A DNA stretch of 64,000 nt from Klebsiella michiganensis (GTDB lineage: Bacteria; Pseudomonadota; Gammaproteobacteria; Enterobacterales; Enterobacteriaceae): contig CP011077.1 of the NCBI GenBank assembly GCA_000963575.1, positions 930,001 to 994,000 on the forward strand, in the 5' to 3' direction. Shown piece by piece: positions 51,417-60,209 of this stretch. Position numbers and translations under genes: made by a program. How positions within the stretch are numbered: the first letter of the stretch is position 1; every line of letters starts with the position of its first letter. A model generated the notes under the pieces. The model saw nothing but the letters and a program-made list of their open reading frames with translations, did not search any database and was not told the DNA's origin.

Positions 51417-52835
51417 GTGAAACAGAGCGTAATTATCGCCAGCCTGCTGCCTTTGCTGCTTGTCAGCGCCCCATCAAAATCACAAGAAACATCCTCTTCC
51501 CCTCTGGAAAATCGCGCCGCTCAGGGAGATTTAACTCAGCCCGGTGGCGCTCGCCGTATTACTGGCGATCAAACCGAAGCGATTCGCGCCTCGCTCAACA
51601 ATAAAACAGCAAAGAACATTATTCTGCTGATTGGTGACGGCATGGGCGATTCGGAAATTACCGCCGCCAGAAACTATGCTGAAGGGGCCGGTGGTTTCTT
51701 TAAGGGGATTGATGCGTTACCGCTGACCGGGCAATACACCCATTATTCTTTAGACAAGAAAACGAAAAAACCGGATTACGTGACTGATTCTGCTGCTTCC
51801 GCCACGGCGTGGAGCACCGGTGTGAAAACCTATAACGGCGCGCTGGGCGTGGACGTTGACGGGAAAGACCATGTGACAATCCTCGAACTGGCGAAGGCGG
51901 CCGGTAAGGCGACGGGCAACGTTTCAACGGCAGAAATTCAGGATGCCACGCCAGCGGCGCTGGTTTCCCACGTCACGGGCCGTAAATGTTATGGCCCGAG
52001 TGCGACCAGCGAAAAATGCACCACTAACGCGCTGGAAAACGGAGGCAAAGGCTCTATTACCGAGCAGCTGCTAAACACCCGTGCCGACGTCACGCTCGGC
52101 GGTGGGGCAAAAACCTTTAGCGAAGTGGCAAAAGCCGGCGAGTGGAACGGTAAAACACTGCGCCAGCAGGCCGATGCCCGTGGCTACCAGTGGGTGGACA
52201 ATGCCGCTGGCCTTGCGGCGGTGACAGAAGCCAACCAGCAGAAACCGCTGATTGGGATGTTCGCCGACGGCAATATGCCGGTACGCTGGGAAGGCCCGAA
52301 GGCAACCTACCACGGAAACATCGATCAACCCGCAGTAACCTGTACGCCAAATCCGAAGCGTGATTCCAGCGTGCCGACCCTGGCGCAGATGACCGAAAAA
52401 GCTATCGATCTGCTGAAAGGCAATGAAAAAGGCTTCTTCCTGCAGGTCGAGGGCGCTTCTATTGACAAGCAGGACCACGCCGCTAACCCGTGTGGGCAGA
52501 TTGGTGAGACGGTCGATCTCGATGAAGCCGTGCAAAAAGCGCTGGAGTTTGCCCGCAAAGATGGCAATACCCTGGTGATTGTCACCGCGGACCACGCCCA
52601 TTCCAGCCAGATTGTGGCGCCGGATACCAAAGCCCCTGGTCTGACTCAGGCGCTGAACACCAAAGACGGCGCGGTGATGGTCATCAGCTACGGCAATTCT
52701 GAAGGCGAGTCTCAGGAGCATACCGGCACCCAGCTCCGCGTGGCGGCCTATGGCCCACATGCAGCCAATGTCGTGGGCCTGACCGACCAGACGGATCTGT
52801 TTTACACCATGAAATCGGCGATGGCGCTGGAGTAA
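51417..52835 (+). CDS. phoA: periplasmic alkaline phosphatase
   Basis: 472 residues (E. coli 471), GTG start. The signal peptide (VIIASLLPLLLVSAPSKSQ) leads to the mature enzyme with metal-binding LLIGDGMGDSE, the catalytic Ser in DYVTDSAASATAWSTG, EGASIDKQDHAANPC and ADHAHSSQI with zinc ligands. Two cysteine pairs for disulphides are visible (RKCYGPSATSEKC and TCTPN/NPC). It releases phosphate in the periplasm during starvation, as a zinc/magnesium dimer. The Pho box upstream is intact; a terminator separates it from psiF, so psiF may depend on read-through. Confidence 0.96.
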   Translation: MKQSVIIASLLPLLLVSAPSKSQETSSSPLENRAAQGDLTQPGGARRITGDQTEAIRASLNNKTAKNIILLIGDGMGDSEITAARNYAEGAGGFFKGIDALPLTGQYTHYSLDKKTKKPDYVTDSAASATAWSTGVKTYNGALGVDVDGKDHVTILELAKAAGKATGNVSTAEIQDATPAALVSHVTGRKCYGPSATSEKCTTNALENGGKGSITEQLLNTRADVTLGGGAKTFSEVAKAGEWNGKTLRQQADARGYQWVDNAAGLAAVTEANQQKPLIGMFADGNMPVRWEGPKATYHGNIDQPAVTCTPNPKRDSSVPTLAQMTEKAIDLLKGNEKGFFLQVEGASIDKQDHAANPCGQIGETVDLDEAVQKALEFARKDGNTLVIVTADHAHSSQIVAPDTKAPGLTQALNTKDGAVMVISYGNSEGESQEHTGTQLRVAAYGPHAANVVGLTDQTDLFYTMKSAMALE

Positions 52836-52860
52836 AGGCGTGCATACGTAACGAGGAAGA

Positions 52861-52893
52861 AAAAAATGCGGCGGAAACGTCGCATTTTTTTTG
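52861..52893 (+). terminator. terminator between phoA and psiF
   Basis: AAAATGCG and CGCATTTT pair around a GC loop and are followed by a long T-run, 26 bases after phoA. Confidence 0.85.
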
Positions 52894-52937
52894 CCTTAGG
52901 CCAGACTTTAAACGTCACAATAAAAAAGGAATAAGGT

Positions 52938-53249
52938 ATGAAATTTTCATTATTAGCGGTGTTACTGGTAGGGCTGGTTGGATCTGCAACGGCGGCGGAT
53001 AAAACGATGACGCCGCAGCAGCAGCGTATGACGACCTGTAATCAGCAGGCGGCTTCGCAGTCTCTGAAAGGAGATCAGCGTAAGAGCTATATGAGTAGCT
53101 GTCTTAAAGGGGAAGCGCCGGCGGCAGCGGGGAAAACGCTGACGCCTCAGCAGCAAAAAATGAAGGACTGTAATGCGGACGCCGCGAAGCAATCGCTGAA
53201 GGGCGACGCCAGAAAAACCTTCATGAGTAATTGCCTGAAGAAAAAGTAA
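52938..53249 (+). CDS. psiF: PsiF phosphate-starvation-inducible protein
   Basis: 103 residues with a signal peptide (LLAVLLVGLVGSATAA). The mature part is two copies of the PsiF repeat, each TPQQQ(R/K)M...C N..A..QSLKGD.RK..MS.CLK, residues about 24-57 and 69-101, each with two cysteines. Function unknown; in E. coli it is induced with phoA by phosphate starvation. Confidence 0.93.
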   Translation: MKFSLLAVLLVGLVGSATAADKTMTPQQQRMTTCNQQAASQSLKGDQRKSYMSSCLKGEAPAAAGKTLTPQQQKMKDCNADAAKQSLKGDARKTFMSNCLKKK

Positions 53250-53402
53250 GCTGTTTTAAAGCTTACTCACCCCGGCTCTCTCCCTGAAAGGGAGAGGGGG
53301 AAACCGTAGGTTTATGCTCTATCCAATCCCGTCTTCCTGGTGGAGAGGGGAAAAACGTAGATGTTAGCTCGATCCAGAGCCCTCTCCCCGTGGGGAGAGG
53401 GC
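53246..53402. repeat. cluster of palindromic repeats after psiF
   Basis: Three stem-loops are seen: GTAAGC/GCTTAC (53246-53266), CTCTCCCT/AGGGAGAG (53278-53296), and GCCCTCTCCCC/GGGGAGAGGGC (53379-53402), the last followed by TTTT. They belong to a dispersed CCCTCTCCCC-type hairpin family that recurs at 60106. In E. coli a diguanylate cyclase gene stands here; no trace of it is seen. Confidence 0.7.
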
Positions 53403-53463
53403 TTTTATTCGATCAGCCCTTTTGGGGGGCGGTGGGGGGAATGGATGAGGGGTTATTCCAAAA

Positions 53464-54273
53464 TCAGGACTTCCCGAGCAGTTCCGACTTCGCCATACAC
53501 TTCACCATCGCTTCCATCACGGCGGCACGGAAACCTTTCTCTTCCAGCACTTTGACCGCTTCAATGGTGGTGCCGCCAGGGGAACAGACCATGTCTTTCA
53601 GTTCCCCCGGATGGGTACCGGTTTCCAGTACCATCTTCGCAGAGCCCATCACCGCCTGAGCGGCAAACTGATAGGCCTGTTTACGCGGCATACCGCCCAG
53701 AACGGCGGCATCGGCCATAGCTTCGATAAACATGAAGACGTAGGCCGGTGCAGAGCCGCTGACGCCTACGACCGGGTGGATCATCGCTTCGCTGACCACT
53801 TCTGCCTGGCCAAAGCTGCGGAAAATGCTCACCGCATCGGCAATATCTTCGGGGGTAACCAGCGCGTTTGGCGTTACCGACGTCATGCCGGCGTTCACCA
53901 GCGCTGGCGTATTCGGCATTGCGCGGATAATTTTACGGTCATGGCCCAGCACTTTGGCCAGCGTTTCCAGAGTGATACCTGCGGCAATGGAGATAATAAC
54001 GGTATCTTTATTCAGGTCAGAATTAACTTCGCTGAGCACTTTAAGCATGATGTTTGGCTTCACGGCGCCAAAGACGATGTCGGCTATCTGGGCGACTTCC
54101 TGTGCGCTCTGCGCCGAATTAATGCCATATTCTTCACACAATGCCTGAACTTTGTCCGGTGACGGGGTGTAGACCCAGATATTGCCCGCAGGCACAAGGC
54201 CGCTGGAAATCAGGCCGCCGAGGATAGCCTTGCCCATGTTACCGCAGCCAATAAACCCTATTTTCTTGTCCAT
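53464..54273 (-). CDS. proC: pyrroline-5-carboxylate reductase
   Basis: 269 residues (E. coli 269). The last step of proline synthesis, reducing pyrroline-5-carboxylate with NADPH in the cytosol. The Rossmann opening is IGFIGCGNMGKAILGGLI; conserved later segments are RAMPNTPALVNAGMT, VSGSAPAYVFMFIEAMADAAV and LKDMVCSPGGTTIEAV (the ProC signature). Divergent from yaiI, as in E. coli. Confidence 0.95.
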   Translation of the reverse strand: MDKKIGFIGCGNMGKAILGGLISSGLVPAGNIWVYTPSPDKVQALCEEYGINSAQSAQEVAQIADIVFGAVKPNIMLKVLSEVNSDLNKDTVIISIAAGITLETLAKVLGHDRKIIRAMPNTPALVNAGMTSVTPNALVTPEDIADAVSIFRSFGQAEVVSEAMIHPVVGVSGSAPAYVFMFIEAMADAAVLGGMPRKQAYQFAAQAVMGSAKMVLETGTHPGELKDMVCSPGGTTIEAVKVLEEKGFRAAVMEAMVKCMAKSELLGKS

Positions 54274-54452
54274 AGCGTTACTCCATGGTGATGTGTTTTG
54301 TCATTTGATGGTAATAGCTTAACGCGCTTTTTACCGCTTAGGCTATGTTTGCACTCCACGGCGAGCGGGCCGGGGTGGAAACAGATAAATTTTGCCATTC
54401 GGCAAAACCACGGCAAAATCGCCCCCATTCCCACCGAAAGTCAGGAGCCATA

Positions 54453-54914
54453 ATGCAAATTTGGGTGGATGCCGATGCGTGTCCAAAAGTCATCAAAGAA
54501 GTACTGTTTCGGGCGGCAGATCGTGCTCAGGTTATGGTCACGCTGGTGGCCAATCAAGGGATGAAAACGCCGCCGTCGCGCTTTATCCGCAGCCTTCAGG
54601 TTGCCTCTGGATTTGACGTAGCGGATAACGAAATTGTGCGTCGCTGTGAGAAAGACGATCTGGTTATCACCGCCGATATTCCGCTGGCGGCGGATGTGCT
54701 GGAGAAAGGGGCCGTGGCGCTGAACCCTCGGGGGGAGCTGTATACCCCTGCAACCATTCGTGAACGCCTGACGATGCGTGACTTTATGGATACCCTGCGT
54801 GCCAGCGGTGTGCAAACCGGCGGGCCGGACAGTCTGAGCCAGCGCGACCGCCAGCAGTTTGCCAATGAGCTGGAGAAATGGCTGCTGAAGGTCGCGCGGG
54901 CGCAAAAGTCTTAG
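54453..54914 (+). CDS. yaiI: YaiI, DUF188/UPF0178 protein
   Basis: 153 residues. The N-terminus MQIWVDADACPKVIKEVLFRAA and the internal RRCEKDDLVITADIPLAADVLEKGAVALNPRGELYT match E. coli YaiI. The conserved aspartates (DADACP, ADIPLA) suggest a PIN/NYN-like nuclease-type fold, but function is unknown. AGGAG lies 6 bases before the ATG. Its stop overlaps the convergent DUF2076 gene by 4 bases. Confidence 0.92.
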   Translation: MQIWVDADACPKVIKEVLFRAADRAQVMVTLVANQGMKTPPSRFIRSLQVASGFDVADNEIVRRCEKDDLVITADIPLAADVLEKGAVALNPRGELYTPATIRERLTMRDFMDTLRASGVQTGGPDSLSQRDRQQFANELEKWLLKVARAQKS

Positions 54915-55663
54915 ATAAAGCTATCGTCGTCGTCGCCGTAATCGTCGCCGCCAAAATCATCGTTACCGTAATCGGCGTTGTCCTGCGACTGCCAGCCGCC
55001 CTGGTTCAGGAACTGACGGTCGTCGACCTGACTGTAGTCGTTGACCGAGTCAAACGAACTGTTGTCAAAAGTGGGCGCCGGTTCATTGATAATATTGACT
55101 ATCTCTTCCGGCTGGCTGCGGTGGAACATGCTGGTCAGCATCTCAGCCACTACAACGCCCCCGGCTACGCCGGCTGCGGTTTGCAACGCACCAGAAAGGA
55201 AACCGCCTCCGGCCCGAGGTGCGCTGGCAGGTGCCGCCTGTGGCGCACCATAACCGGCAGGAGCACCGTACCCGCTCTGTTGGGGGGCACCGTAGCCCGG
55301 CGCTGAAGAGGCGCCATAGTTCTGGCTGCCCGGAATTGGATCGGAGCCACGAGCCGTGTTATTGCTGTTGCTGCCGCCGCCGAACAATCCGGCAAGGAAA
55401 CCGCCGCTGCTTTGCTGCTGTCGGGATTTCTGCTCCAGCTCGCTCACCTGTGCTTCCAGAGCCTGAATTTTGCCGTTCAGCTGCTTCATGGCCGCTTCCT
55501 GAATCAGGATCGTCTGGGTCATGTAGTAAGCGGCACCCGGCTGCTGGCTGAGGTGTTGCGCAATCCGCTGTTCTGCGGCCGCATCGCGAGTGGCACTTTG
55601 GCTTTCGGCCTGTTTCAGACGGTCAAAAAGCCCGTCAATAAGACGCTGCTCTTCAGATTGCAT
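54911..55663 (-). CDS. DUF2076-family low-complexity protein
   Basis: 250 residues in the DUF2076 family. The N-terminal helical part (about 1-85: MQSEEQRLIDGLFDRLKQAE, then a coiled coil ending LEAQVSELEQKSRQQQ) is followed by a Gly/Ser/Pro/Gln/Tyr-rich linker with GYGAP repeats (about 88-150), a short hydrophobic Gly/Ala stretch (GFLSGALQTAAGVAGGVVVAEML), and an extremely acidic tail of Asp and Gly ending DDDDSFI. No signal peptide. Function unknown. This gene is not at this place in E. coli K-12; it sits between convergent yaiI and the divergent aroL. Confidence 0.8.
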   Translation of the reverse strand: MQSEEQRLIDGLFDRLKQAESQSATRDAAAEQRIAQHLSQQPGAAYYMTQTILIQEAAMKQLNGKIQALEAQVSELEQKSRQQQSSGGFLAGLFGGGSNSNNTARGSDPIPGSQNYGASSAPGYGAPQQSGYGAPAGYGAPQAAPASAPRAGGGFLSGALQTAAGVAGGVVVAEMLTSMFHRSQPEEIVNIINEPAPTFDNSSFDSVNDYSQVDDRQFLNQGGWQSQDNADYGNDDFGGDDYGDDDDSFI

Positions 55664-55901
55664 GGTTCATACCTCTGTCATGATGAAGTCTTAAAACGAG
55701 TCTGGATCAAATTCAGCGTAGGTGAAACGCCTTAATCGTAAAGCTAACCATAAATGTGTTACCGAATCTCAGATTAAGGGTTGTCATTGGCCTGGCGTTT
55801 AAAGTATTGTGGCGCTGTTAGCAGGTGGTGGATTTAGTTTACACTTGTTGCATATCAGTTAATGCCGTTATGACTGGGTTTTAAGCGACAGATTTCAATA
55901 T

Positions 55902-55919
55902 TGTAATCATAAGTTTACA
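55902..55919 (+). promoter_or_regulatory. TyrR box upstream of aroL
   Basis: TGTAATCATAAGTTTACA closely matches the TyrR consensus TGTAAA-N6-TTTACA. A weaker box with the TTTACA half ends at 55843. E. coli aroL has several TyrR boxes in this region. Confidence 0.8.
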
Positions 55920-55926
55920 CTTGTCG

Positions 55927-55941
55927 CGTACTAGTTTAATG
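55927..55941 (+). promoter_or_regulatory. TrpR operator-like site of aroL
   Basis: CGTACTAGTTTAATG carries the GTACTAGTT half of the TrpR operator. It lies 8 bases after the TyrR box, as in E. coli aroL. Confidence 0.75.
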
Positions 55942-56013
55942 GTATTATCGCATTCTGTTTTTCTGCTTTTGCCCCCAGTGGCTTCAGGCCCGCATTTCCG
56001 AGGATTATCTCTG

Positions 56014-56538
56014 ATGACTCAACCCCTGTTCTTAGTCGGCGCGCGCGGCTGTGGTAAGACGACCGTCGGTCAGGCATTGGCGAGTACGCTGGGTTACGCC
56101 TTTGTTGATACCGATAGTTTTCTGCTGAACCACACCGGTAAAAGCGTGGCGGAGATTGTGGCCGAAGAGGGCTGGGAAGGGTTTCGTGCGCGTGAGTCCG
56201 ATGCGCTTCAGCGCGTGACTGCCCCGGCGACCGTTGTGGCTACCGGCGGCGGCATGGTGCTGGCGGAAAGAAATCGTCAGTTTATGCAGGAAAACGGTAT
56301 CCCCGTTTGGTTACATGCCCCGGCGCAGGTACTGGCTTCACGCCTGATAGCTTCTCCGGAAGAAGGGCAGCGCCCAACGCTTACCGGTAAAGGCGTTACC
56401 GATGAAATCGTTGACGTGCTCGCCGCCCGCGAAGGACTGTACCGCCAGGTTGCCCGCCACATTGTGGACGCTACCCGTTCCCCGGATGCCGTGGTGGAAG
56501 CTATCCTCCGCGCATTACAAATGGCTCGTGCCAGTTAG
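56014..56538 (+). CDS. aroL: shikimate kinase II
   Basis: 174 residues (E. coli 174). It phosphorylates shikimate in the aromatic pathway. Walker A GARGCGKTTVG, the shikimate-binding DTDSFLL and GWEGFRARES, and ATGGGMVL are present, with the lid arginine region EEGQRPTLTG. The ATG at 56014 is chosen by alignment; upstream lie TyrR and TrpR sites, so expression should be repressed by tyrosine and tryptophan. First gene of the aroL-yaiA-aroM group. Confidence 0.95.
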   Translation: MTQPLFLVGARGCGKTTVGQALASTLGYAFVDTDSFLLNHTGKSVAEIVAEEGWEGFRARESDALQRVTAPATVVATGGGMVLAERNRQFMQENGIPVWLHAPAQVLASRLIASPEEGQRPTLTGKGVTDEIVDVLAAREGLYRQVARHIVDATRSPDAVVEAILRALQMARAS

Positions 56539-56579
56539 CCTATACTTAACGCTCATCCATAAGAAATTAAGGACGAGCG

Positions 56580-56771
56580 ATGGCAACTCAACCTCCTTAC
56601 CCCCGTGAAGCCCGAATTGTTGAAGTGCAGAAAGGCGTGCCGGGTTCAGCCGTAACCTGGTACCAGCTGCGAGCGGATCACCCTCACCAGGACACGCTGA
56701 TAAGCGAACACGAAACGCATCAGGAAGCTCTGGACGCAAAACAGCGCTATGAAGACCCGCAGAAATCCTGA
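56580..56771 (+). CDS. yaiA: YaiA small protein
   Basis: 63 residues, as E. coli YaiA (PPYPREARIVEVQKGVPGSAVTWYQLRADHP). Cytosolic; function unknown. It lies 41 bases after aroL and is probably cotranscribed. Confidence 0.92.
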   Translation: MATQPPYPREARIVEVQKGVPGSAVTWYQLRADHPHQDTLISEHETHQEALDAKQRYEDPQKS

Positions 56772-57027
56772 CCGTTCTCTCCAGGCTCGCGCCATGAATG
56801 TTTCATTTTTGATTAGATAAACTTTTATCTCATTCATTTGGCTAAAATATATCCATTTAGAGATGTTGCTCAGTAGTTGATGTTTCGTTAAGGATTTCGA
56901 TATCGCTCTGGTTGTATGCTGCGGATTACGGCGAGCAAAAAACGATCGACCCCGGCGGAGTTATTTCATAGCGGACGTGGAGCAGTGCAGCGAAAAGGGC
57001 GGTGACTGAGTAATAGCGGAGCGAAGC

Positions 57028-57705
57028 ATGAAACCAACTGTAGCCATTCTCACCGTCGGCAAAGTGTCAGTCAGTGAGGTTTTACCTTTTTTAACCGAAC
57101 ATATCTCTGAACAGCAAATCTCACAGGTCAGCCTGCTGGGCAATCTCTCCTCCGATGAGGTTCGCCTTCAATTTTCCCCATCCCCCGGCGAAGAGCCGCT
57201 GCTCACGCTGCTGGCGGATAACATTATTACGCCAGTCGGGCGCGACAAAATTTCCATTGCGATGCAGGGGATCATCGAAAAGTTGGATAACCAGGGCTAT
57301 GAGGTCATCCTGCTGATGAGTACGATGCCGCTGACGGGGCTCCGCGCACGTAACGCCATCCTGCTGGAGCCAGAGCGCATCATTCCTCCGCTGGTGGCTT
57401 CGATTGTCGATGGCCACCAGGTGGGGATCATTCTGCCAATTGCCGAAATCATTAAGTCCCAGGCCTTGAAGTGGCGCAAGCTGACCCATCCGCCGCTTTA
57501 CGCGCTGGCTAACCCGATACACGGCAGCGAAGCCGAACTGCTGGAAGCCGGAAGAAAACTGATGGCCGAAGGGGCGGATGTTCTGGTCCTTGATTGCCTC
57601 GGCTACCACCAAAAACACCGGGATTTACTGCAAAAGCAGTTGGATGTGCCGGTGCTGTTATCCAATGTGCTGGTGGCCAGATTAGCGGCGGAATTGCTTA
57701 TCTGA
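57028..57705 (+). CDS. aroM: AroM family protein
   Basis: 225 residues (E. coli 225). It is in the Asp/Glu racemase-like superfamily, with PTVAILTVGKVSVSEVLPFL, LMSTMPLTGLRARNAILLEP and ADVLVLDCLGYHQKHRD matching AroM. Cys in VLDCLGYH is the likely catalytic residue by analogy to racemases. Regulated with aroL by TyrR in E. coli; exact reaction unknown. GGAG lies 6 bases before the ATG. The 256-bp gap to yaiA suggests some separate control. Confidence 0.92.
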   Translation: MKPTVAILTVGKVSVSEVLPFLTEHISEQQISQVSLLGNLSSDEVRLQFSPSPGEEPLLTLLADNIITPVGRDKISIAMQGIIEKLDNQGYEVILLMSTMPLTGLRARNAILLEPERIIPPLVASIVDGHQVGIILPIAEIIKSQALKWRKLTHPPLYALANPIHGSEAELLEAGRKLMAEGADVLVLDCLGYHQKHRDLLQKQLDVPVLLSNVLVARLAAELLI

Positions 57706-57787
57706 ACGGAATTAACAATTTGCGTGACAGGCCGGAGAGTTCGCCTCTATAGTGGTTTTTTCACTAATGTCGATAAAGGGCCTGTCC

Positions 57788-58081
57788 ATGCTTCAGAGTA
57801 ACGAGTACTTCTCCGGTAAAGTAAAATCCATCGGTTTTACCAGCAGCAGCACTGGCCGTGCGAGCGTTGGGGTGATGGCGGAGGGAGAATACACCTTCGG
57901 GACCGCCCAGCCGGAAGAGATGACAGTCGTGAGCGGCGCATTGCACGTTCTGCTGCCGGGGGAAACAGAGTGGAAAACTTATGCTGCGGGCGAAGTCTTT
58001 AACGTCCCAGGCCACAGCGAGTTTCATCTGCAGGTTGCCGAGCCAACGTCCTACCTTTGCCGCTACCTGGCAGATAAATAA
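57788..58081 (+). CDS. ppnP: PpnP pyrimidine/purine nucleoside phosphorylase
   Basis: 97 residues (E. coli 94), formerly YaiE/DUF1255. A single small cupin fold: LQSNEYFSGKVKSIGF, GVMAEGEYTFGTAQPEEM, VVSGALHVLLPG and FNVPGHSEFHLQV. The family phosphorolyses many nucleosides to base and ribose-1-phosphate. The ATG at 57788 is chosen by alignment. Followed by a strong bidirectional terminator. Confidence 0.93.
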   Translation: MLQSNEYFSGKVKSIGFTSSSTGRASVGVMAEGEYTFGTAQPEEMTVVSGALHVLLPGETEWKTYAAGEVFNVPGHSEFHLQVAEPTSYLCRYLADK

Positions 58082-58090
58082 CTGAGTTTA

Positions 58091-58117
58091 AAACCCCTCG
58101 TTTACGGCGAGGGGTTA
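58091..58117. terminator. terminator between ppnP and rdgC
   Basis: AACCCCTCG and CGAGGGGTT with a 7-base loop, located between convergent genes. Confidence 0.8.
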
Positions 58118-58139
58118 TCTATTGCGTCAGCCGCAGCAA

Positions 58140-59051
58140 TTAACGCTGCGCTTCTCCGCCCAGGGCTTCTACCAGATTAGTAATCAGCGCCGACAGTTCG
58201 CCGGTCATCAGAATAAAATCGGCATCAAAACGCTGGCCAAAATCTTCCCGATCGATATCGTCGTTCTGCTCGCGCAGGGTATCGGCAAACTTCAGGCGTT
58301 TGACGGAACCATCGTCCGCCAGTACGAACTGAATCCGCTCCTGCCAGTCCAGCGCCAGCTTGGTGACCACTTTGCCGGTTTCAATGTGCGCGGCGATTTC
58401 GTCACACACCAGCTCCTGCTGTTTGCAGCGGATCACGCCGCCGCCTTCGAGAATAGCCTTAAGTTCGGCTTCATCCATCAGCGCAAAGCCTGCCGGAACA
58501 TCCCCTGAGCGCACCCACTCCGTCAGCGTCAGTTCGATAGGTGTTTCCAGCGCCAGCGGTACTACCGGCAGAGAACCCAGACTTTTACGCAGCAGCGCCA
58601 GCGTATCTTCCGCTTTCTTGGCGCTGGCGCAGTCAACCATAATCAGACCATTAACCGTGTCTATCCACATCATTGTCTGGCTGAAGCGGCTGAAAGCGCG
58701 CGGCAGCAGAGAGTGCAGCACTTCGTCTTTCAGGGAGTCCTTCTCAGTCTTCTTCAGCTTGCGGGCCTGTTCTGCTTCCAGCTTATTGATTTTGGCTTCA
58801 AGAGCCTGTTTGATGACCGGGGCGGGCAGAATTTTTTCTTCTTTACGGGCGCAAATCACAATCTGGCCGTTGGCAACATGGGTTAATGCATCGCTGTGCG
58901 AGCCCATCGGCGACACCCAACCGGTCTTGGCCATGTCCTGGCTGCCGCATGGGGTGAAGGTGAAGGCGGCTAACTGTTTTTCCATTGCATCCGCCGTCAG
59001 CGTGATGTCACGGCTTAAACGGTAAACCATTAAATTTTTAAACCACAGCAT
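58140..59051 (-). CDS. rdgC: RdgC recombination-associated protein
   Basis: 303 residues (E. coli 303). It forms a ring-shaped dimer around DNA and limits RecA filament assembly. MLWFKNLMVYRLSRDI at the N-terminus, TGWVSPMGSHSDALTH, LPRAFSRFSQTMMWID and the C-terminal LEYVLADD-like IQFVLADDGSVKRLKFADTLREQN match RdgC throughout. Confidence 0.94.
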   Translation of the reverse strand: MLWFKNLMVYRLSRDITLTADAMEKQLAAFTFTPCGSQDMAKTGWVSPMGSHSDALTHVANGQIVICARKEEKILPAPVIKQALEAKINKLEAEQARKLKKTEKDSLKDEVLHSLLPRAFSRFSQTMMWIDTVNGLIMVDCASAKKAEDTLALLRKSLGSLPVVPLALETPIELTLTEWVRSGDVPAGFALMDEAELKAILEGGGVIRCKQQELVCDEIAAHIETGKVVTKLALDWQERIQFVLADDGSVKRLKFADTLREQNDDIDREDFGQRFDADFILMTGELSALITNLVEALGGEAQR

Positions 59052-59176
59052 GATTCTGTCCCAGGTTGTCAGTTAAACGCAGCGGGCATGATAACGAATT
59101 GACGGCCTCGTTTCATTGTCTTTGCTTGGCCTGCATTTTAGGTAGTTGATAATTATCACCAAATGAGGAAGTTCTT

Positions 59177-60088
59177 GTGCGCATAGGTATCGATCTCGGT
59201 GGGACTAAAACAGAAGTGATCGCGCTGGCTGACGACGGTAAACAGCTCTACCGCCACCGTTTGCCAACGCCAAAAAACGACTACCAGGCCACCATCAAAA
59301 ACATTGTTGAGCTGGTGCGGCTGGCGGAAGATGCTACGGGCGAGACCGGTACGGTAGGGCTTGGGATCCCGGGGTCAATATCCCCCTATACCCGGGTCGT
59401 GAAAAATGCGAATTCGACCTGGCTAAACGGGCAGCCATTTGACAAAGATCTTAGCCTGGCCCTCAAGCGTGAGGTCAGGCTGGCTAACGATGCTAACTGT
59501 CTGGCGGTATCGGAAGCTATCGACGGCGCTGCCGCAGGGGCACCGATCGTTTTTGCGGTGATCATCGGCACCGGCTGCGGCGCGGGCGTGGCGATCAATG
59601 GCCGAAGCCTGATAGGCGGCAACGGCACCGCGGGCGAGTGGGGACATAACCCGTTGCCGTGGATGGATGAAGATGAGCTACGTTTCCGGGAAGAAGTCCC
59701 GTGCTATTGCGGCAAGCAGGGATGTATTGAGACCTTTATCTCCGGCACCGGTTTCGGCACGGACTACCGGCGCCTTAGCGGAAAAACGCTAAAAGGGCAT
59801 GAGATCATCAGCCTGGCGGAGCAGCAGGACCCGCTGGCTGAGTTGGCTATCAGCCGCTATGAGATGCGCCTGGCGAAGTCGCTGGCGCATATCGCCAACA
59901 TTCTGGATCCGGACGTGATCGTGCTGGGTGGCGGGATGAGTAATGTGGATCGTTTATACCGAACGGTGCCGCAACTGATGAAACCGTGGGTGTTTGGCGG
60001 CGAGTGTGAAACGCCCGTTCGCAAAGCGGTGCACGGGGATTCCAGCGGCGTTCGCGGTGCGGCGTGGCTGTGGCCGATAGAGGACTAA
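59177..60088 (+). CDS. mak: Mak ROK-family fructokinase/mannokinase
   Basis: 303 residues (E. coli 302), GTG start with GAGGAAG upstream. The ROK opening RIGIDLGGTKTEV, the catalytic Asp region VRLANDANCLAVSEAIDGAA, the zinc site CYCGKQGCIETFISG, and DPDVIVLGGGMSN are present. It phosphorylates fructose (and mannose) in the cytosol. In E. coli mak is followed by araJ; here by a non-coding repeat element. Confidence 0.93.
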   Translation: MRIGIDLGGTKTEVIALADDGKQLYRHRLPTPKNDYQATIKNIVELVRLAEDATGETGTVGLGIPGSISPYTRVVKNANSTWLNGQPFDKDLSLALKREVRLANDANCLAVSEAIDGAAAGAPIVFAVIIGTGCGAGVAINGRSLIGGNGTAGEWGHNPLPWMDEDELRFREEVPCYCGKQGCIETFISGTGFGTDYRRLSGKTLKGHEIISLAEQQDPLAELAISRYEMRLAKSLAHIANILDPDVIVLGGGMSNVDRLYRTVPQLMKPWVFGGECETPVRKAVHGDSSGVRGAAWLWPIED

Positions 60089-60105
60089 ATCGCCCCTCAC
60101 CCTAA

Positions 60106-60129
60106 CCCTCTCCCCATGGGGGAGAGGGG
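60106..60129. repeat. dispersed CCCTCTCCCC palindrome after mak
   Basis: A nearly perfect palindrome, CCCTCTCCCC with GGGGAGAGGG, preceded by CCCTCACCCTAA. It is the same family as the hairpins at 53278 and 53379. No T-run follows. Confidence 0.7.
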
Positions 60130-60209
60130 ATTAAAAGAGAGCGCGGTTTTCTGTCTCTGTCTCAGTTGGGTCTTAGTCACAAATATGTTCTATGAAGGAT
60201 CGACTAAGG

